Source: Trichaptum fuscoviolaceum
Lineage: Eukaryota; Basidiomycota; Agaricomycetes; Hymenochaetales; Trichaptaceae
Assembly: GCA_910574455.1 (NCBI GenBank)
Contig: CAJSYZ010000012.1
Coordinates: forward strand, 2,473,317-2,537,316
Direction of reading: 5' to 3'
DNA length: 64,000 bases
Part shown: piece after piece, positions 33,940-44,210 of the stretch
How the letters are laid out: each line of letters begins with the position of its first letter
How positions within the stretch are numbered: the first letter of the stretch is position 1
Translations under genes and position numbers: made by a program
The notes under the pieces: model-generated
Told to the model about the DNA's origin: nothing
Databases searched by the model: none
Seen by the model: the letters and a program-made list of their open reading frames with translations, nothing else

Positions 33940-35514
33940 GTTCTAATCGGTCTGTAGGTCCTTGTGCACATGTTGCGAGAAGAACTGCACGACATGCACC
34001 ATTCGTGCTTGTAACACCTTGCTATAGATCCTCAAAATTATTCACTGTTCCTCCTGAATGATTTGCATCACTCACCTGAACGGCTGCACCAACAATTGCA
34101 TGAACAGGTACACACTCTCATCCTTCCTCTTCCAGCTCTCCTCGTCTCCCTTCCTGTTGTAATCCTCCGGTCCGTTCCCTATTAGCGTCAAGACGACTTC
34201 CGTCTTCTCAGTCTCGAAACCTGAGGCAACGAGTGCACGGAGGACATCGGCCGCAGTTTGTCGCCACGTGGTTCCCTCCGCAGTCAACCCGCTGAACCAA
34301 GAAGACGCCGCGAAAGAAAGGTCGACTCGGACATACTCCAGAGGATCGTCCTCAAATTGCTCCACTTCGTGTTCTGCAGGTCAAGATAATATCAGTAAAA
34401 AGATGAGCGCGATGAAAGAAGAAGTTTGCGCACCTCGTAATGTGACATTGGGGACAACTACGCCATTGATCACAGCCTTAATCATCTCCCTTTCCGCTAG
34501 CGTCGCCTTGTAGTTTCCTGATCGAATGACCGTGCTGAGGAAGCGTAGTCCCTCACTGACCAGCCCGTCACATGCCCACATCTCTGACCTCCACCGAGAT
34601 GTCCCCACAGAGCTGTGGCCGGTACGGTATTCGAAGACGAGAGGGCCTCCGGGTATCGATGCGTATAAAGCTTGGCGAGCTCGAAAAGCGAAGTTTTGAT
34701 TTGGGTGAGGAAAGAGGGAGTCAAATCGTCGGGATCACTGCGCATGGTCCCAAGCAAGGAACTTGGTGAGCACTCCCAGCTCGGCGCCAGAGAAAGCGGA
34801 GTGCGAGTCTTCAAAGGTGGGCGGCAGATCCTGGCACGTCAAGTCGTAGAAGGACAGAAGCATGACCTGAGCCTGCGCATCGCTTCAGTTCCCAATCCAT
34901 TCAGAAGATTGGTGGCGGTGTGTTCGGAGATCTGGAGGAAGGTGCTCGAGAAGCGGCGAAGTTGATCATTGAGTAAAGCGAGTCCGAGTGTATTTCAGAA
35001 CGCCAAGGCGCGAAGATCGAGCGGCAGTTTCGAGAGCAGAGACGATTGTTGGATAATTTGCAGCTTCGGGCGAGAGTGAAGAGACGAGCTGATCGATGAG
35101 ATCTGGCCACTGCTCGGGGAAATCGTACTTTGCGACAATGGACACGGCCTCCGCAACCTGCGCTCGTAATGTCTTGTCCGCTGGACTCGAAAGCGCGATT
35201 ATTGCAGGGACCAGCTGACCCTTCAGCTGCGTCTCCTCTGCGTCTCCTCTGCGTCTCCTCTGCGTCTTCTCTGCGTCCGCCAAAGGCGAGTCTTCATACT
35301 CCCATCGCCGTTTGATTGTGTTCTTGAGATAAACACTGGCTGCGAGCCGCACTGAACGGTCTTGGGAGACATTGAGTATGAGCTGAAGGAGGAGAGCAAA
35401 GAAAGCGGTAGGTAAGTCTTCAAAGGTGGGCGGCAGATCCTGGCAGGTCAAGTCGTAGAAGTTAGCGACGATGGCAGATTGGTCTCGCGTACTACTACAG
35501 TGTCGGAAGGTCAA
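33940..35514 (-). pseudogene. CSE1-like exportin (importin-alpha re-exporter) pseudogene
   Basis: Minus-strand pieces match a HEAT-repeat exportin of the CSE1/CAS type. 35510-34966 gives RLAASVYLKNTIKRRWE and VSIVAKYDFPEQWPDLIDQL (N-terminal importin-beta-like domain). 34860-34430 gives FYDLTCQDLPPTFEDSHSAF, DPDDLTPSFLTQIKTSLFE and GLVSEGLRFLSTVIRSGNYK. 34370-34070 gives VEQFEDDPLEYVRVDL after an intron. 34025-33945 gives QGVTSTN and VVQFFSQHVHKDLQ. There are at least three frameshifts. The segment encoding FYDLTCQDLPPTFED occurs twice (35420-35465 and 34812-34857), joined once to an N-terminal exon, so the copy is also rearranged. The intact gene must lie elsewhere. Confidence 0.8.
35228..35277 (+). 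repeat. CTGCGTCTCCT minisatellite inside the CSE1 pseudogene
   Basis: About five tandem ~10-11-bp units expand the coding region into an EETQRRRRGDAEETQ-type stretch absent from ordinary exportins. Confidence 0.8.
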
Positions 35515-35519
35515 AACCC

Positions 35520-36097
35520 GCCTCTGGGTGCAGGCCGTAATTTTGCGTCAATGACTGAGATTTCAAAAATTTTGTAATAGAAGTAAGGAAGATACGTTGA
35601 TTTCTGCAATAAAAAAATTTCCGGTACATGTTTCAAATTTTTTGAAGAAATTGAAAATTTTTTAGTCGAATTTTAGTCTCTATTGACCTTGGATTGACTG
35701 TAAATACAAACAGAATTGTTTTCCGAGACTTTTTGGAAAGTCTATAACTAGGGTTTAATGCTTGAGGCTTCCGGACAAAAGTATCCGGGTGGACCGGGAA
35801 AAGATGAATTCCGGATAGAATTTGTAAAACTTGCCAAACTATTCCACCAGGAAGTCCGGCTTGCAAAAAGACATCGTTTCCGTATATTCCGAAGCCGTGG
35901 GAATCTCTTAAAAGGGCTGTATTACTAAATTAGGTAGCATGTTTCAAATCCTGGTATGAGAAATTTTTCGGAATTAAATTCAAGCAAATCTAATCAATTA
36001 TATAGCGCTGTCAGAGCCAGCTTGTCCCCGCCACGAATGTCTGAGCAAATCATGGGGAATGCATTGAATGTGGTAAGCAAGATGTCTGTACTTACGG
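35520..36097. other. AT-rich stretch without a recognised gene
   Basis: A/T runs and short ORFs only; nothing recognised. Confidence 0.5.
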
Positions 36098-36559
36098 TCA
36101 GCTTATGAGCTTCGCCAATAGCAGCTTCTGCATCAAGATTAAGCATCTCAGCATATCCACTTCTTCAGGCTCCGACAGAGGATCAGCTATAGTATTTATG
36201 GTCACTGCATCGAAAGTCAGAGGTCCTAGGTTCTCGTTGGTAGGCGACAATGCAGGACGTATTACCGCGGCCGTGTTCTTGAGTTCAGTGACAGAGCAAA
36301 CTGGTACAGAGAGCGGGTCCACTCCATTGTCTTCGGTAGATAAAGGTCCTACGAAAGGCATACTTGGAGTTGAAACAGTTGACAGAAGTGTCGAGTCGCT
36401 ATCACCATCATCAGGCAAAGGCACGTTGCAAGAGTCGACATTGTACTTCATTTTCTCAGCACAGGCAGTCGCAGGCATAGATCTGGTGAGAGAGGCACGA
36501 TGGTTATCGTCACTTGGGTTGACTGGGGTATCGGTTACAGAGTGTACAGTTTGGTTCAA
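36098..36559 (-). CDS. Hypothetical Ser/Thr/Pro-rich ORF
   Basis: 153 residues from a minus-strand start codon (36559). The frame is also open upstream to about 36610, so this may be an internal or terminal exon. No domain recognised. A strong GTAAGT donor follows the stop (about 36098-36092), and an alternative frame (MLNLDAEAAIGEAHKLT) would read into it, so the gene model is uncertain. Confidence 0.3.
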   Translation of the reverse strand: MNQTVHSVTDTPVNPSDDNHRASLTRSMPATACAEKMKYNVDSCNVPLPDDGDSDSTLLSTVSTPSMPFVGPLSTEDNGVDPLSVPVCSVTELKNTAAVIRPALSPTNENLGPLTFDAVTINTIADPLSEPEEVDMLRCLILMQKLLLAKLIS

Positions 36560-36609
36560 GGCATATCGGATAGTTGATCTTGGCGGCTCCTCTTCAAGGA
36601 ACGTTGGCG

Positions 36610-37550
36610 ATGAAAATATAATAAATGATAAGGGGGTGGGAGTGTAGGGAACCCAGTAAGAATAAAAGAGTAGTAAAAGAAGACAGAAAGAAGAAGAGAA
36701 ACAACGAAGGAAACTAGTGAAATAGCTAAACGGCCCTCAAACGTCCGTAGACAGAGTCTTCGCGCGTCCGCCCAACGCAACCCTTCGCAAGAAGTCCGAA
36801 GACAAGAAACAATTCCCAGTAAGAATGGCTGTTGAGCCCCGCCGTCTTCGTCCACCGCCCCCCTTCGAGGGAACTCCAGAAGATATCCGTAAGGCTGTTG
36901 AGCCCCGTCCGTCGACACCTTGCGTCGCCACCGTAAGATTCTCACTCTCGCTCACACGTAGTGGTGGTGGGGAGAAAGAACATAAAATTTCACACGGTAG
37001 TACATGCGGTGATTTTCACCGGAGTAAAACGCGTGTGAACCGGCTACTCCGGTCACACCTACTGTCCCGAGCCCCCATCGTCTTTGTTCCCGTCCCTCAA
37101 TTATCCACCCATTTCCCACGCCACTCGCCCACGTCGCCACACTCTAAGTGTCCGGCCGGTGTCATGTCCGTGAGCATGTCCGCAGGCTCGTTGGCTCGTC
37201 CGTCCATCGCATTGTCCGTTGTGTGATCGCCGGCAAGCTCTGTGCATTGGCAGCTGTATCACTCTTGCTCAGGTACAGTTTTCCCTGCGCTATTTGGCTT
37301 CGAGTGCCGGCCGGCGGCCTTGCTGCTTGTCCGGTGTCCTTCGGGTGCACTGTCTTGCGGCCGTTGGATGTACTTGAGCGACTCCGCTTTCCGGCATTGC
37401 GTCTTCTGCGATGTACTGATGCCCTAGACGTGCTGGTGTACTGCCGAGTCTTGTACTTGAGTGACTCCGGTTTCCGGGTGCTTACTTTGTCTTCCGGGTG
37501 CCACTGTCGTGTCCGGCGGGCTTCGTACGAACACTGGATGGAATCCAAGT
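36610..37550. other. GC-richer stretch without a recognised gene
   Basis: It contains a short internal duplication of GGCTGTTGAGCCCCG (36828 and 36893) and many TCCGG motifs. Reading frames in several registers are open, but none looks like a known protein. It could be an LTR or promoter remnant. Confidence 0.35.
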
Positions 37551-37553
37551 GTT

Positions 37554-37761
37554 ACAGCGACGAAACTTCAGTAAGAACAAATACTTCATCGGCAGAGACT
37601 TCAGGTAAAGCAATAGCAGAGGGATTGACAGAGAGTGTCACATTCTCAGCCACTGGACGGTGTATAACATCGGCCAAGTTACCATGAATGAGCGCAAACA
37701 GATAATTGTCGATAGGCATCAGGGTTAAGGCGTCTATGAGCCACTGAGCTTGATAGATTTG
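37554..37761 (-). CDS. ORF interrupted by element A, 3' part
   Basis: Reading minus, the frame runs from 63804 through the ATTTG duplication at 63722 and, after removal of element A, continues in phase at 37756: ...HRAQIYQAQWLIDALTLMPIDNYLFALIHGN..., ending at 37554. The composition looks coding, but no family is recognised. The upstream part lies at 63722-63804 and beyond, where another open stretch (63853-64000) may be a previous exon. Element A inserted into this gene or gene remnant. Confidence 0.4.
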
Positions 37762-38310
37762 TGTTACGTTCACGGCTTCGATGGACTTATCACGGAAATG
37801 ATAAGTGACCAAAGCGTTGTTGGGTGAAGTAGCAAGTACAGTATAGAGGGTCCGCTTTGTGAGGGTCTCTATACCGGAAGTCGTGGGTGAACAGAGTCTT
37901 TGGTACGTGATTGTAAAAGACTATAGGAGGATTGACTTAAGTGTCATCCTGGGGCGCTATGTACATGGCCTTATATACTACAGAGAACAATAGAGTGGAG
38001 CAAGGAATGAAACTACATCATCGCGGGTCAGAAGTGGAGTGAGTCCGTCATAGTGGCTCTAATTAATGGAGGATGATGTCAGATTGGAACATAGGTGGAG
38101 TAGAGTGGAGTAGAATGATGTATCATCGGAGTGGAAGGTCCTGGGGCTCTCGGAGTGAAGGTGGAGCGAGTGGAGCCATCGGAGTGTGGAGTTGATGATG
38201 AAAGAATGATGCAATGTGTGTACGCACATGCAGGTAGAAAGGGTGAGAGAAAAAGATGAGGGGGAACATAAACAATGTGTAAACAAGGGTAAGCAGCTTG
38301 ATGCGTAACA
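37762..38310 (-). repeat. LTR of element A, left copy (3' LTR)
   Basis: Plus-strand ends are TGTTACGTTCACGG and GATGCGTAACA. About 99% identical to 63173-63721. Confidence 0.95.
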
Positions 38311-38477
38311 ATACCCTGTCACTAAGATTGAAATTCCGTAGTAGCATAAGAATGTGAATGCGAGAATTTCAAAGAAAGGTACAACACTATAGGATCAAGT
38401 TAAGATCAATAAGTAAAAGCGTAAGGGAGAGAGATAAATATCAGTCGCTATAGGGTCAAGTTAAGACCAATAAGGGT

Positions 38478-39389
38478 TCAAGTGCTGGGTACATTGGATG
38501 AAATCGTCTGCGAAAAATTAAAGTTATTAAGGAAGGTATGATATAAAGAAACAGACTGTGGATTAGTCCAGTCGATGGGGGCATATGTCTCGGGCGAAGT
38601 GAAGTCCTCGGGTCGGGGTGTGTTGACTACATAAACTGGCGAAGATGGTTGGATAAGGACCTTGGGCGGAGTCATGCGAGGTAGTTCAGGAAGGGGAACG
38701 TCCTGGGCTTGCTGATTGATCGCCTGAAGTTCTTCCTCTGTTGGTAAGTGGAGCTGTTGGCGAGGGCTGGGCAATGGCGGAGCGGATTCAAAGTTGCTGA
38801 GTCGATCGAGGTCGAAGATTGGCACATGCGCTTGCTCATGGTATGCATCGGACGCAGCCAGCGGAGGTAGCTCGAGAGGAGAGGGGGTTGTCATAGGCTG
38901 TGGTTCCGGGTCGTCTGGTAAATGTACCTGTCCATCTTTGATTTCCGATGAGAGGAGGCGCTCGAATTCGTACTCGGTGAACTGGTTCTCGAGTTGAGTA
39001 ATAAGAACTTGATTCATGCGACGTACTAGCTCCTGATACTCATAAGAATCAATCTTCTGCTTCCTGAGTCGGTTGTTCTCCAAGATATCAAGCATCTTGC
39101 ACAAGAGGACATACATCTGTTGCGTAGTGTAGATGATGTGCGGGAGCGGGCTGATGCTGGTGTTCTTGGTGAGGTCGCGAAGTTTGCCGTTGTGGAGAAG
39201 AGCGGCTGCACACTGTCGACGGGTCTGCGAGGTCTGGATGAAGGGGAGTCCGGGGAGGAGTTGGTCACATAGAGGGGGGAGGAGGAGGCCTTCTCTGTAT
39301 CTTTGTCGGTTCGGGTGCACTCGTTTCTGTGTCGAAGTGTAATAGAGGCGACCAGAGAGTCCGTGCTGGGTGTTGCGAGTAACGGGCAT
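38478..39389 (-). CDS. Element A accessory ORF D4
   Basis: 303 residues from the ATG at 39389, chosen because the homologue in B also starts MPP/MPV there. Conserved segments against B include TRQQYSAxLLHSG/TRRQCAAALLHNG, a RRMNQVL-type motif, YEFERLL, PIFD, YVV.TPRPE and IDW. The N-half is basic; the C-half is Pro-rich. No known domain recognised. It lies last before the 3' LTR and starts 11 nt after the D3 stop. It occupies the place where env would lie in an env-bearing element but has no signal peptide or membrane segment, so it is not env-like. Confidence 0.7.
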   Translation of the reverse strand: MPVTRNTQHGLSGRLYYTSTQKRVHPNRQRYREGLLLPPLCDQLLPGLPFIQTSQTRRQCAAALLHNGKLRDLTKNTSISPLPHIIYTTQQMYVLLCKMLDILENNRLRKQKIDSYEYQELVRRMNQVLITQLENQFTEYEFERLLSSEIKDGQVHLPDDPEPQPMTTPSPLELPPLAASDAYHEQAHVPIFDLDRLSNFESAPPLPSPRQQLHLPTEEELQAINQQAQDVPLPELPRMTPPKVLIQPSSPVYVVNTPRPEDFTSPETYAPIDWTNPQSVSLYHTFLNNFNFSQTISSNVPST

Positions 39390-39400
39390 GGGGACTAGTT

Positions 39401-39952
39401 CTAGTGAACCGGGCAGTACCTGCAACACTTGCATATGCAGATCGGGTCTTCGTTGTACGCCACAAAGTGTTGCTGCACTGTTCCTGCGTGGCGGATGCGG
39501 CGGCCTATCCAGGGGACGTAAGGGAGCTCGAGGAGGATGTGGAGGGCTTGGAGAATTGGGACGGCGTATTCGGGGGTGAAGAAGGTGCGGCGGAGGACTA
39601 GGGTGGTGAGCTGGGGGTGGGGGTTGAGAGTCTTGAGACGGCGGATGTTGACAAGATCAGTGTGGGCCGGGTCGAAGATATACTCTCGGTCAAGGTCGAG
39701 AGGACTCAAAGGGGGAAGTGTAGGAGAGGGAGGGGGAGAGGGGTATTCGTTCTCGGGGTGGACGGGTGTCAGTTGCGGGTGCCATACGCCATTGTGCCAG
39801 TCGTTTGCGTGATTGCCCCAGCCTGTTACCCAGAGGGGATCAATATCCTCAACAGGTAGTAAGGGTCCGGGGTCAGTGGCGGCAAGGTGTTCCTCGGCGT
39901 CAAAGGGAGGGACTTCGAATGTTGGATTGGGAGTGTCAAAGTTGAATGGCAT
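39401..39952 (-). CDS. Element A accessory ORF D3
   Basis: 183 residues beginning MPFNFDTP. The B homologue begins MPFNFNTP. Shared features are a YPSPPPSP stretch, a D...YIFDP/YLFDP segment, LVLRRTFFxPE/LVLRHTFFNPE, LPYxPxIxRRIRHxG, and a C-terminal Cys cluster (CICKCCRYCP here, CTCECCLYCP in B) that could bind zinc. Its start overlaps D2 by 17 nt. No known family recognised. Confidence 0.72.
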   Translation of the reverse strand: MPFNFDTPNPTFEVPPFDAEEHLAATDPGPLLPVEDIDPLWVTGWGNHANDWHNGVWHPQLTPVHPENEYPSPPPSPTLPPLSPLDLDREYIFDPAHTDLVNIRRLKTLNPHPQLTTLVLRRTFFTPEYAVPILQALHILLELPYVPWIGRRIRHAGTVQQHFVAYNEDPICICKCCRYCPVH

Positions 39953-40517
39953 GTCGAGGGGGGATATTCTCTTTGTCAGAATCGGGGTTGTCTGTGGTGT
40001 GACTGGTCAGGGATTCCGTGGAGGTGGTCGGGCTATATGCAGGAGAAAAGGGTTCCAAGGGCGGAGGGGATGTGGAACTGTTGGAGCTAGAATTTCGAGC
40101 GGGTGCCGGTTGCCTGTGAATGAATCTAAATCCGTTTGGAAGTTGTACAGATCCTTCAAGGTCGTTTGACTTGACCATTTGAATTAGTATATAGAGTCCT
40201 ATCGAAAGGTGTGCCTGGTGTAATGGAGTCGCATGGGTAAGAAGAGTATCGATGAAATTGATGAGGTGATTGAGCGGCGGAGTGTTGGGTTCTTCTTGTT
40301 GATGAATGAAATTGAATAGGTGGAAAATGAGTGTGGGTTGACGGTTGGTCGGAGTTTCTGCTGCTAGTGTGCGAAGGTCGTTAAGAATTTGTTCTTTGCT
40401 TATTTCTGTGGGAGGGGGAGGGTCATTACGAAGGGGTTGTGGAGATGGTATCGGAGTAGGGCGGCGGTGGTTGGTATTGCGGTGTTGACGTGATAATGAA
40501 CTGATTGTGCGGTCCAT
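39936..40517 (-). CDS. Element A accessory ORF D2
   Basis: 193 residues from the ATG at 40517, overlapping D1 by 92 nt. The middle is helical and aligns with B (HLFNFI...EPNTPPLNHLI versus HLFYFV...HPDKEPLDILI). The C-half is Ser/Pro-rich and contains LEPFSP in both elements. No known domain. It could be structural or regulatory for the element; this is inference. Confidence 0.68.
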   Translation of the reverse strand: MDRTISSLSRQHRNTNHRRPTPIPSPQPLRNDPPPPTEISKEQILNDLRTLAAETPTNRQPTLIFHLFNFIHQQEEPNTPPLNHLINFIDTLLTHATPLHQAHLSIGLYILIQMVKSNDLEGSVQLPNGFRFIHRQPAPARNSSSNSSTSPPPLEPFSPAYSPTTSTESLTSHTTDNPDSDKENIPPRHAIQL

Positions 40518-40722
40518 ATCGTACTGAAATTTCTGGGGTGTCTCTTCGATATGCGTGTGAGAACACGAAGCGTTGGTTGAAAGGCTGATAGGGTCCTGGG
40601 CCTTGGTCAATGCGTTTGAATGCTTCGATAAGGAGTAGTTCCGCAAGATCCTTGACTTCAGGGCGGATGTCAAGTGAGAGGATGTATGCACAAATGTTAG
40701 CGAGATCGGCTGGTTTGATCAT
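40426..40722 (-). CDS. Element A accessory ORF D1
   Basis: 98 residues from the ATG at 40722. Its C-terminal part aligns with B D1 around RYGPHNQFIIT (B: GLGPNNEFFIT), with weak similarity elsewhere. It is the first gene after pol, starting 160 nt past the pol stop. A TATTT-like stretch lies about 40 nt upstream. Function unknown. Confidence 0.6.
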   Translation of the reverse strand: MIKPADLANICAYILSLDIRPEVKDLAELLLIEAFKRIDQGPGPYQPFNQRFVFSHAYRRDTPEISVRYGPHNQFIITSTPQYQPPPPYSDTISTTPS

Positions 40723-40881
40723 GGCCTGGTGGGTAGGGGAGCTTCTGGGTTCGATGAAATACTTCTGGGGTTGTCTAGATTCCGGGTGGTAGTTGAGATT
40801 ACACTCGGAGTTTCGGAGGATTTTGACAGATGGCGTAGTGTACTTGTTCCGGATGGGGTAATTGGACAGATGACCGGGAGG

Positions 40882-42049
40882 TCATTTGATCCGGTGTGCC
40901 TTCTTGTATTCCGATAGAAGTTCCTGAGTATTCTCCAGTGATTGTTCCGATATCCATTGGTTCTCTGATGTCGGGTATCCTAGCCATTTGACGAGATATT
41001 CGCGTTTCCTTGGTGGTCCTCGGTGATTGAGTATTGCTTCGACTTCAAATTCTTCTTCTCCTTCAATAAGGTCAGGTGGTGGTCGTGTGTAAGATGGTCC
41101 ATGTTCGTCCGTTTCCTTGTGTGGAGTGAGAAGAGAAGCATGAAATACTGGGTGTATTTTCCAATGCTCTGGAAGATCGAGTTGATAGACATTGTCCCTG
41201 AGCTTCTTGATGATCGTAAAGGGTCCTTCTCGTTTAGATTGGAATTTCGAGGGTAGTCCGGTGCGTCTGAGGTTCCTGGCTTCTAACCATACACTTTGTC
41301 CTTCTTCCAAGGGCTGGAAGTGTGATTCCTGTGTCTCACGCTGGAATTCTTGTGCGAGAGTTAGAGCTGCTTCGGCTTCGGTTCGGAGTTCCAATATCTT
41401 GATTAAGCAAGTTTGGAGTGTGGGGATGTTACTGTCGATCTCGGATTTTTCCGTAGGAAATGATGTTGGGTCGTATCCCATGAGTAATTGGAAAGGGGTC
41501 TGCTCTGTGGTGGAATGCTTGCGATTGTTGTGAGTGAATTCCATCATTGGTATGTATCGTGACCAATGTTGGGGGTGGTTTGCTGCGTAAATTCGGAAGT
41601 ATGCTTCGATCTCCTGGTTCGTTCGTTCTGCTTGTCCATCAGTTTGTGGGTGATATGCTGTAGACATAGCCTGCTTGATGTGCAGTAAGCAGCATAGCTG
41701 TCTGAATAGTGTCGATGCAAATTGGGGTCCACGATCCGAGATTATTTTCCTTGGTAATCCGAATCGTCTGTACACATTGTCGAAGTACAGTTGTGCAGTG
41801 TCTAGTGCAGCTATTGTCTTGGTGCATGGAGTGAGTACAATTGCCTTGGTGCAGTCATGATCCACGATAACACATATGCTGTTGTAGCCATTTGATTCCG
41901 GTAGGTCGGTAATGAAATCAATATTGACTGTAGCAAAGGGGTATGTGTCTTTGTCTGCGATGATCGGGCTGAGCAGAGGTACGAGTGGATGGTGATTTAT
42001 CTTCATCTGTTGGCAAATTGCGCATCCTTGCACATATTTCGAAATGAAC
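40882..42049 (-). CDS. Element A pol, 3' part: integrase core and chromodomain
   Basis: Continues the pol frame of 53078-55034 after removal of element B. It shows the CAIC end of the HHCC zinc-binding domain, the DDE catalytic core (NIDFITDL, KIISDRGPQF, DGQAERTNQE), the GPF region and a C-terminal chromodomain (EEEFEVEAIL...YLVKWLGYP...W). The chromodomain marks it as a chromovirus, a group that targets heterochromatin. The stop is at 40882. No internal stop seen. Confidence 0.92.
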
Positions 42050-42594
42050 TGTTACGTTCACGGCTTCGGAAGACTTATCACGGAAATGATAAGTGACAAA
42101 AGCGTTGTTTGTGAACAAACAAGTGGTGAGATAAGAGTGGGCGCTTTAACGAGGCTCTCTTAGCTCGGAAGTCGTGGGTGAACAGAGTCTTTGGCACGAT
42201 GGTGTGAAAGACTATAGGAGGATTGACTTAAGTGTCATCCGAAGGCCTATGTACAGGGGTTTATATACTACAGAGGAGAGAAACATAAATAGAACGCGCT
42301 TCTGGGGCTAGCTGGGGCTAACTGGGGCTAACTGGGGCTAACTGGGGCTAACTAGGGCTAACTGTGAAACAGGGGAAATGGGGCTAACTGGGGCTACGTA
42401 GGGCTAACTGGGGCTATGGTAAAGCGAAAGGGTAATGTAAACAAAGAGGCAGTAAAAGGGGGCTACCTGGGGCACCGAAGGTTAAAGGTAAAAAGGTTAA
42501 ATGGTAAAGTCCGAGAGACAAAGGTAAGCGTAGCCTAATCGGGTTACGTGAGGTAAACAAAGGTAAACATGGTCCGTATGCTTGATGCATAACA
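42050..42594 (-). repeat. LTR of element B, left copy (3' LTR)
   Basis: TGTTACG...GCATAACA on the plus strand, with an internal GGGGCTAACT minisatellite (42302-42420). Confidence 0.95.
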
Positions 42595-42790
42595 GTACCC
42601 TGTCTCTAAGCTTGAAATTCCGTAGTAGCAAGACCTTGCGAATGCGAGAATTTCAAAGACAAATACAATGCTTATAGGATCAAGTTAAGATCAATAATGG
42701 ATGAAGCATGAGAGAGATAGAGATAGAAATCGAATGCTATAGGGTCAAATTAAGACCAATAATAAGAAAAGCAAACGAATAAGTAGACCG

Positions 42791-43530
42791 TCAAGAGAAA
42801 TGAAAATCGGAAGGTAAGGCTGCTGCAATAGCAAGCCAGTCTATGCTGGGTTGGGGGTCAGGTCGATGGAGTGGAGGAGAGGGATGTTCGTCCGGTCGAG
42901 GTGTATGTACGACATAAGGGGGTGAAACCGGGGTTGGAGGTTGCTGAGGCTCCGAAGGTTGTTGGGGTGCGTTCTGAACATCGAACTCGTTCCGTTTTGT
43001 TGGATCGAAGATAGGCATGTTCTCTTGATCATGGTAGGCTGTGGGAAACTTGGGTGGGGGTAGAGCAATTGGTGATGGGGGAGGGAGGGGTACCGGGTCG
43101 ACAAATCGAGGAGGTCCTTCAAGGTGTCCATCGTCTAGAGTGTAAGCCAGTAAACGTTCGAATTCATACTCCGTAACTCATCAGCTAGTTGTCCCATCAT
43201 CACTTGATTCAGTCGACGAATGATCACTTGAACGAAGCGAAAGTTGAATCGCTTATGTCCGCCGCGATGCTGGTCAATGTAATCTTGCAATTGGGCGAGT
43301 AGTTCATGCATGACATTGAGAGTGTAGACTGAATGGTGAAAGGGGCGCTGAGTTGAGTCGAGGACATATGGTAAGAGTCCGCTATGGAGGAGTGTGGCCG
43401 AGTACTGTTGACGAGTGGGTTCCGTGAGGGTAAACGCCTGATTGGGGAGGAGGGATTCGGTCGGACAACGAGGAGGAGGGGGACTATTCTCCTTCGTGAG
43501 GGTTCCGCGCCGGGTTCGGATGGGCGGCAT
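42791..43530 (-). pseudogene. Element B accessory ORF D4 (one frameshift)
   Basis: Starts MPPIRTRRG at 43530, overlapping D3 by 47 nt. The first frame stops at 43135, but the -1/+2 register from about 43175 continues with EYEFERLL, NMPIFD, YVVHTPRPDEH and SIDW to a stop at 42791, exactly the blocks present in A D4. A single-base change near 43175 therefore breaks an otherwise conserved gene, unless frameshifting occurs here. Confidence 0.7.
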
Positions 43531-44167
43531 GGTGAAGGGGACAGTACAAGCAGCACTCACAAGTACAGAAGGGGTCTCCTGGGTAGGGTGCAAAGTGAGC
43601 GTGCAAAGATCCCTTGTGGCGAATTCTCCGGGTGATGTAGGGCGTGTACGGAAGGTCGAGGACGATTTTGAGACCGAGTAAGAGAGGGGGGGCGTGCTCT
43701 GGGTTGAAGAAAGTGTGCCTAAGCACTAACTTCACGAGTTCCGGGAAGGGTGAGCAACGTCGAAGTCGTTCAACGTTGACGTGAGGGGTGAGCTTCGGAT
43801 CGAACAGATAGTGTTGTACCAGATCAACAGGACCGAGAGGGCCGTACTGAGGGTGAGTGGGGCGTGGGCTTGGTGGAGGTGAAGGGTACTGGAGGGGTCC
43901 GGTGACAGTGTTGTGTCGAAGGAGGTAAGTGGTGGGCCAATCGTCGGCGTTCCAACCGGGTTCGTCGGCCGGGAGGGACCAAATATTGGAACCAAATTCC
44001 GAGTCGGCTGGTCCAGGCTGGAGTTCTTCTTCTTCTTCTTCGTCAAGGAAATCAAATTTTAAGGGGGAGGGATAGAAAAAAGGGGCAGTGGCTGCGAGAC
44101 GTTGTTCAGGTGTTTCGGAAGGCGGTAGTTGATAAGTTGGGATGGGAGTGTTAAAATTGAAAGGCAT
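43484..44167 (-). CDS. Element B accessory ORF D3
   Basis: 227 residues from the ATG at 44167 (MPFNFNTP, matching A). The frame is open further upstream, but that part overlaps D2 and is not conserved. It has an acidic DEEEEEELQ run, YPSPPPSP, LVLRHTFFNPEH, PYTPYITRRIRHKG and the Cys-rich CTCECCLYCPLHH tail. Possibly a small zinc-binding protein; family unknown. Confidence 0.72.
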   Translation of the reverse strand: MPFNFNTPIPTYQLPPSETPEQRLAATAPFFYPSPLKFDFLDEEEEEELQPGPADSEFGSNIWSLPADEPGWNADDWPTTYLLRHNTVTGPLQYPSPPPSPRPTHPQYGPLGPVDLVQHYLFDPKLTPHVNVERLRRCSPFPELVKLVLRHTFFNPEHAPPLLLGLKIVLDLPYTPYITRRIRHKGSLHAHFAPYPGDPFCTCECCLYCPLHHAAHPNPARNPHEGE

Positions 44168-44210
44168 AGAAGGTAAAGGAATAGTTCTGGGTCTGGGGGT
44201 AGGTGGGAGA

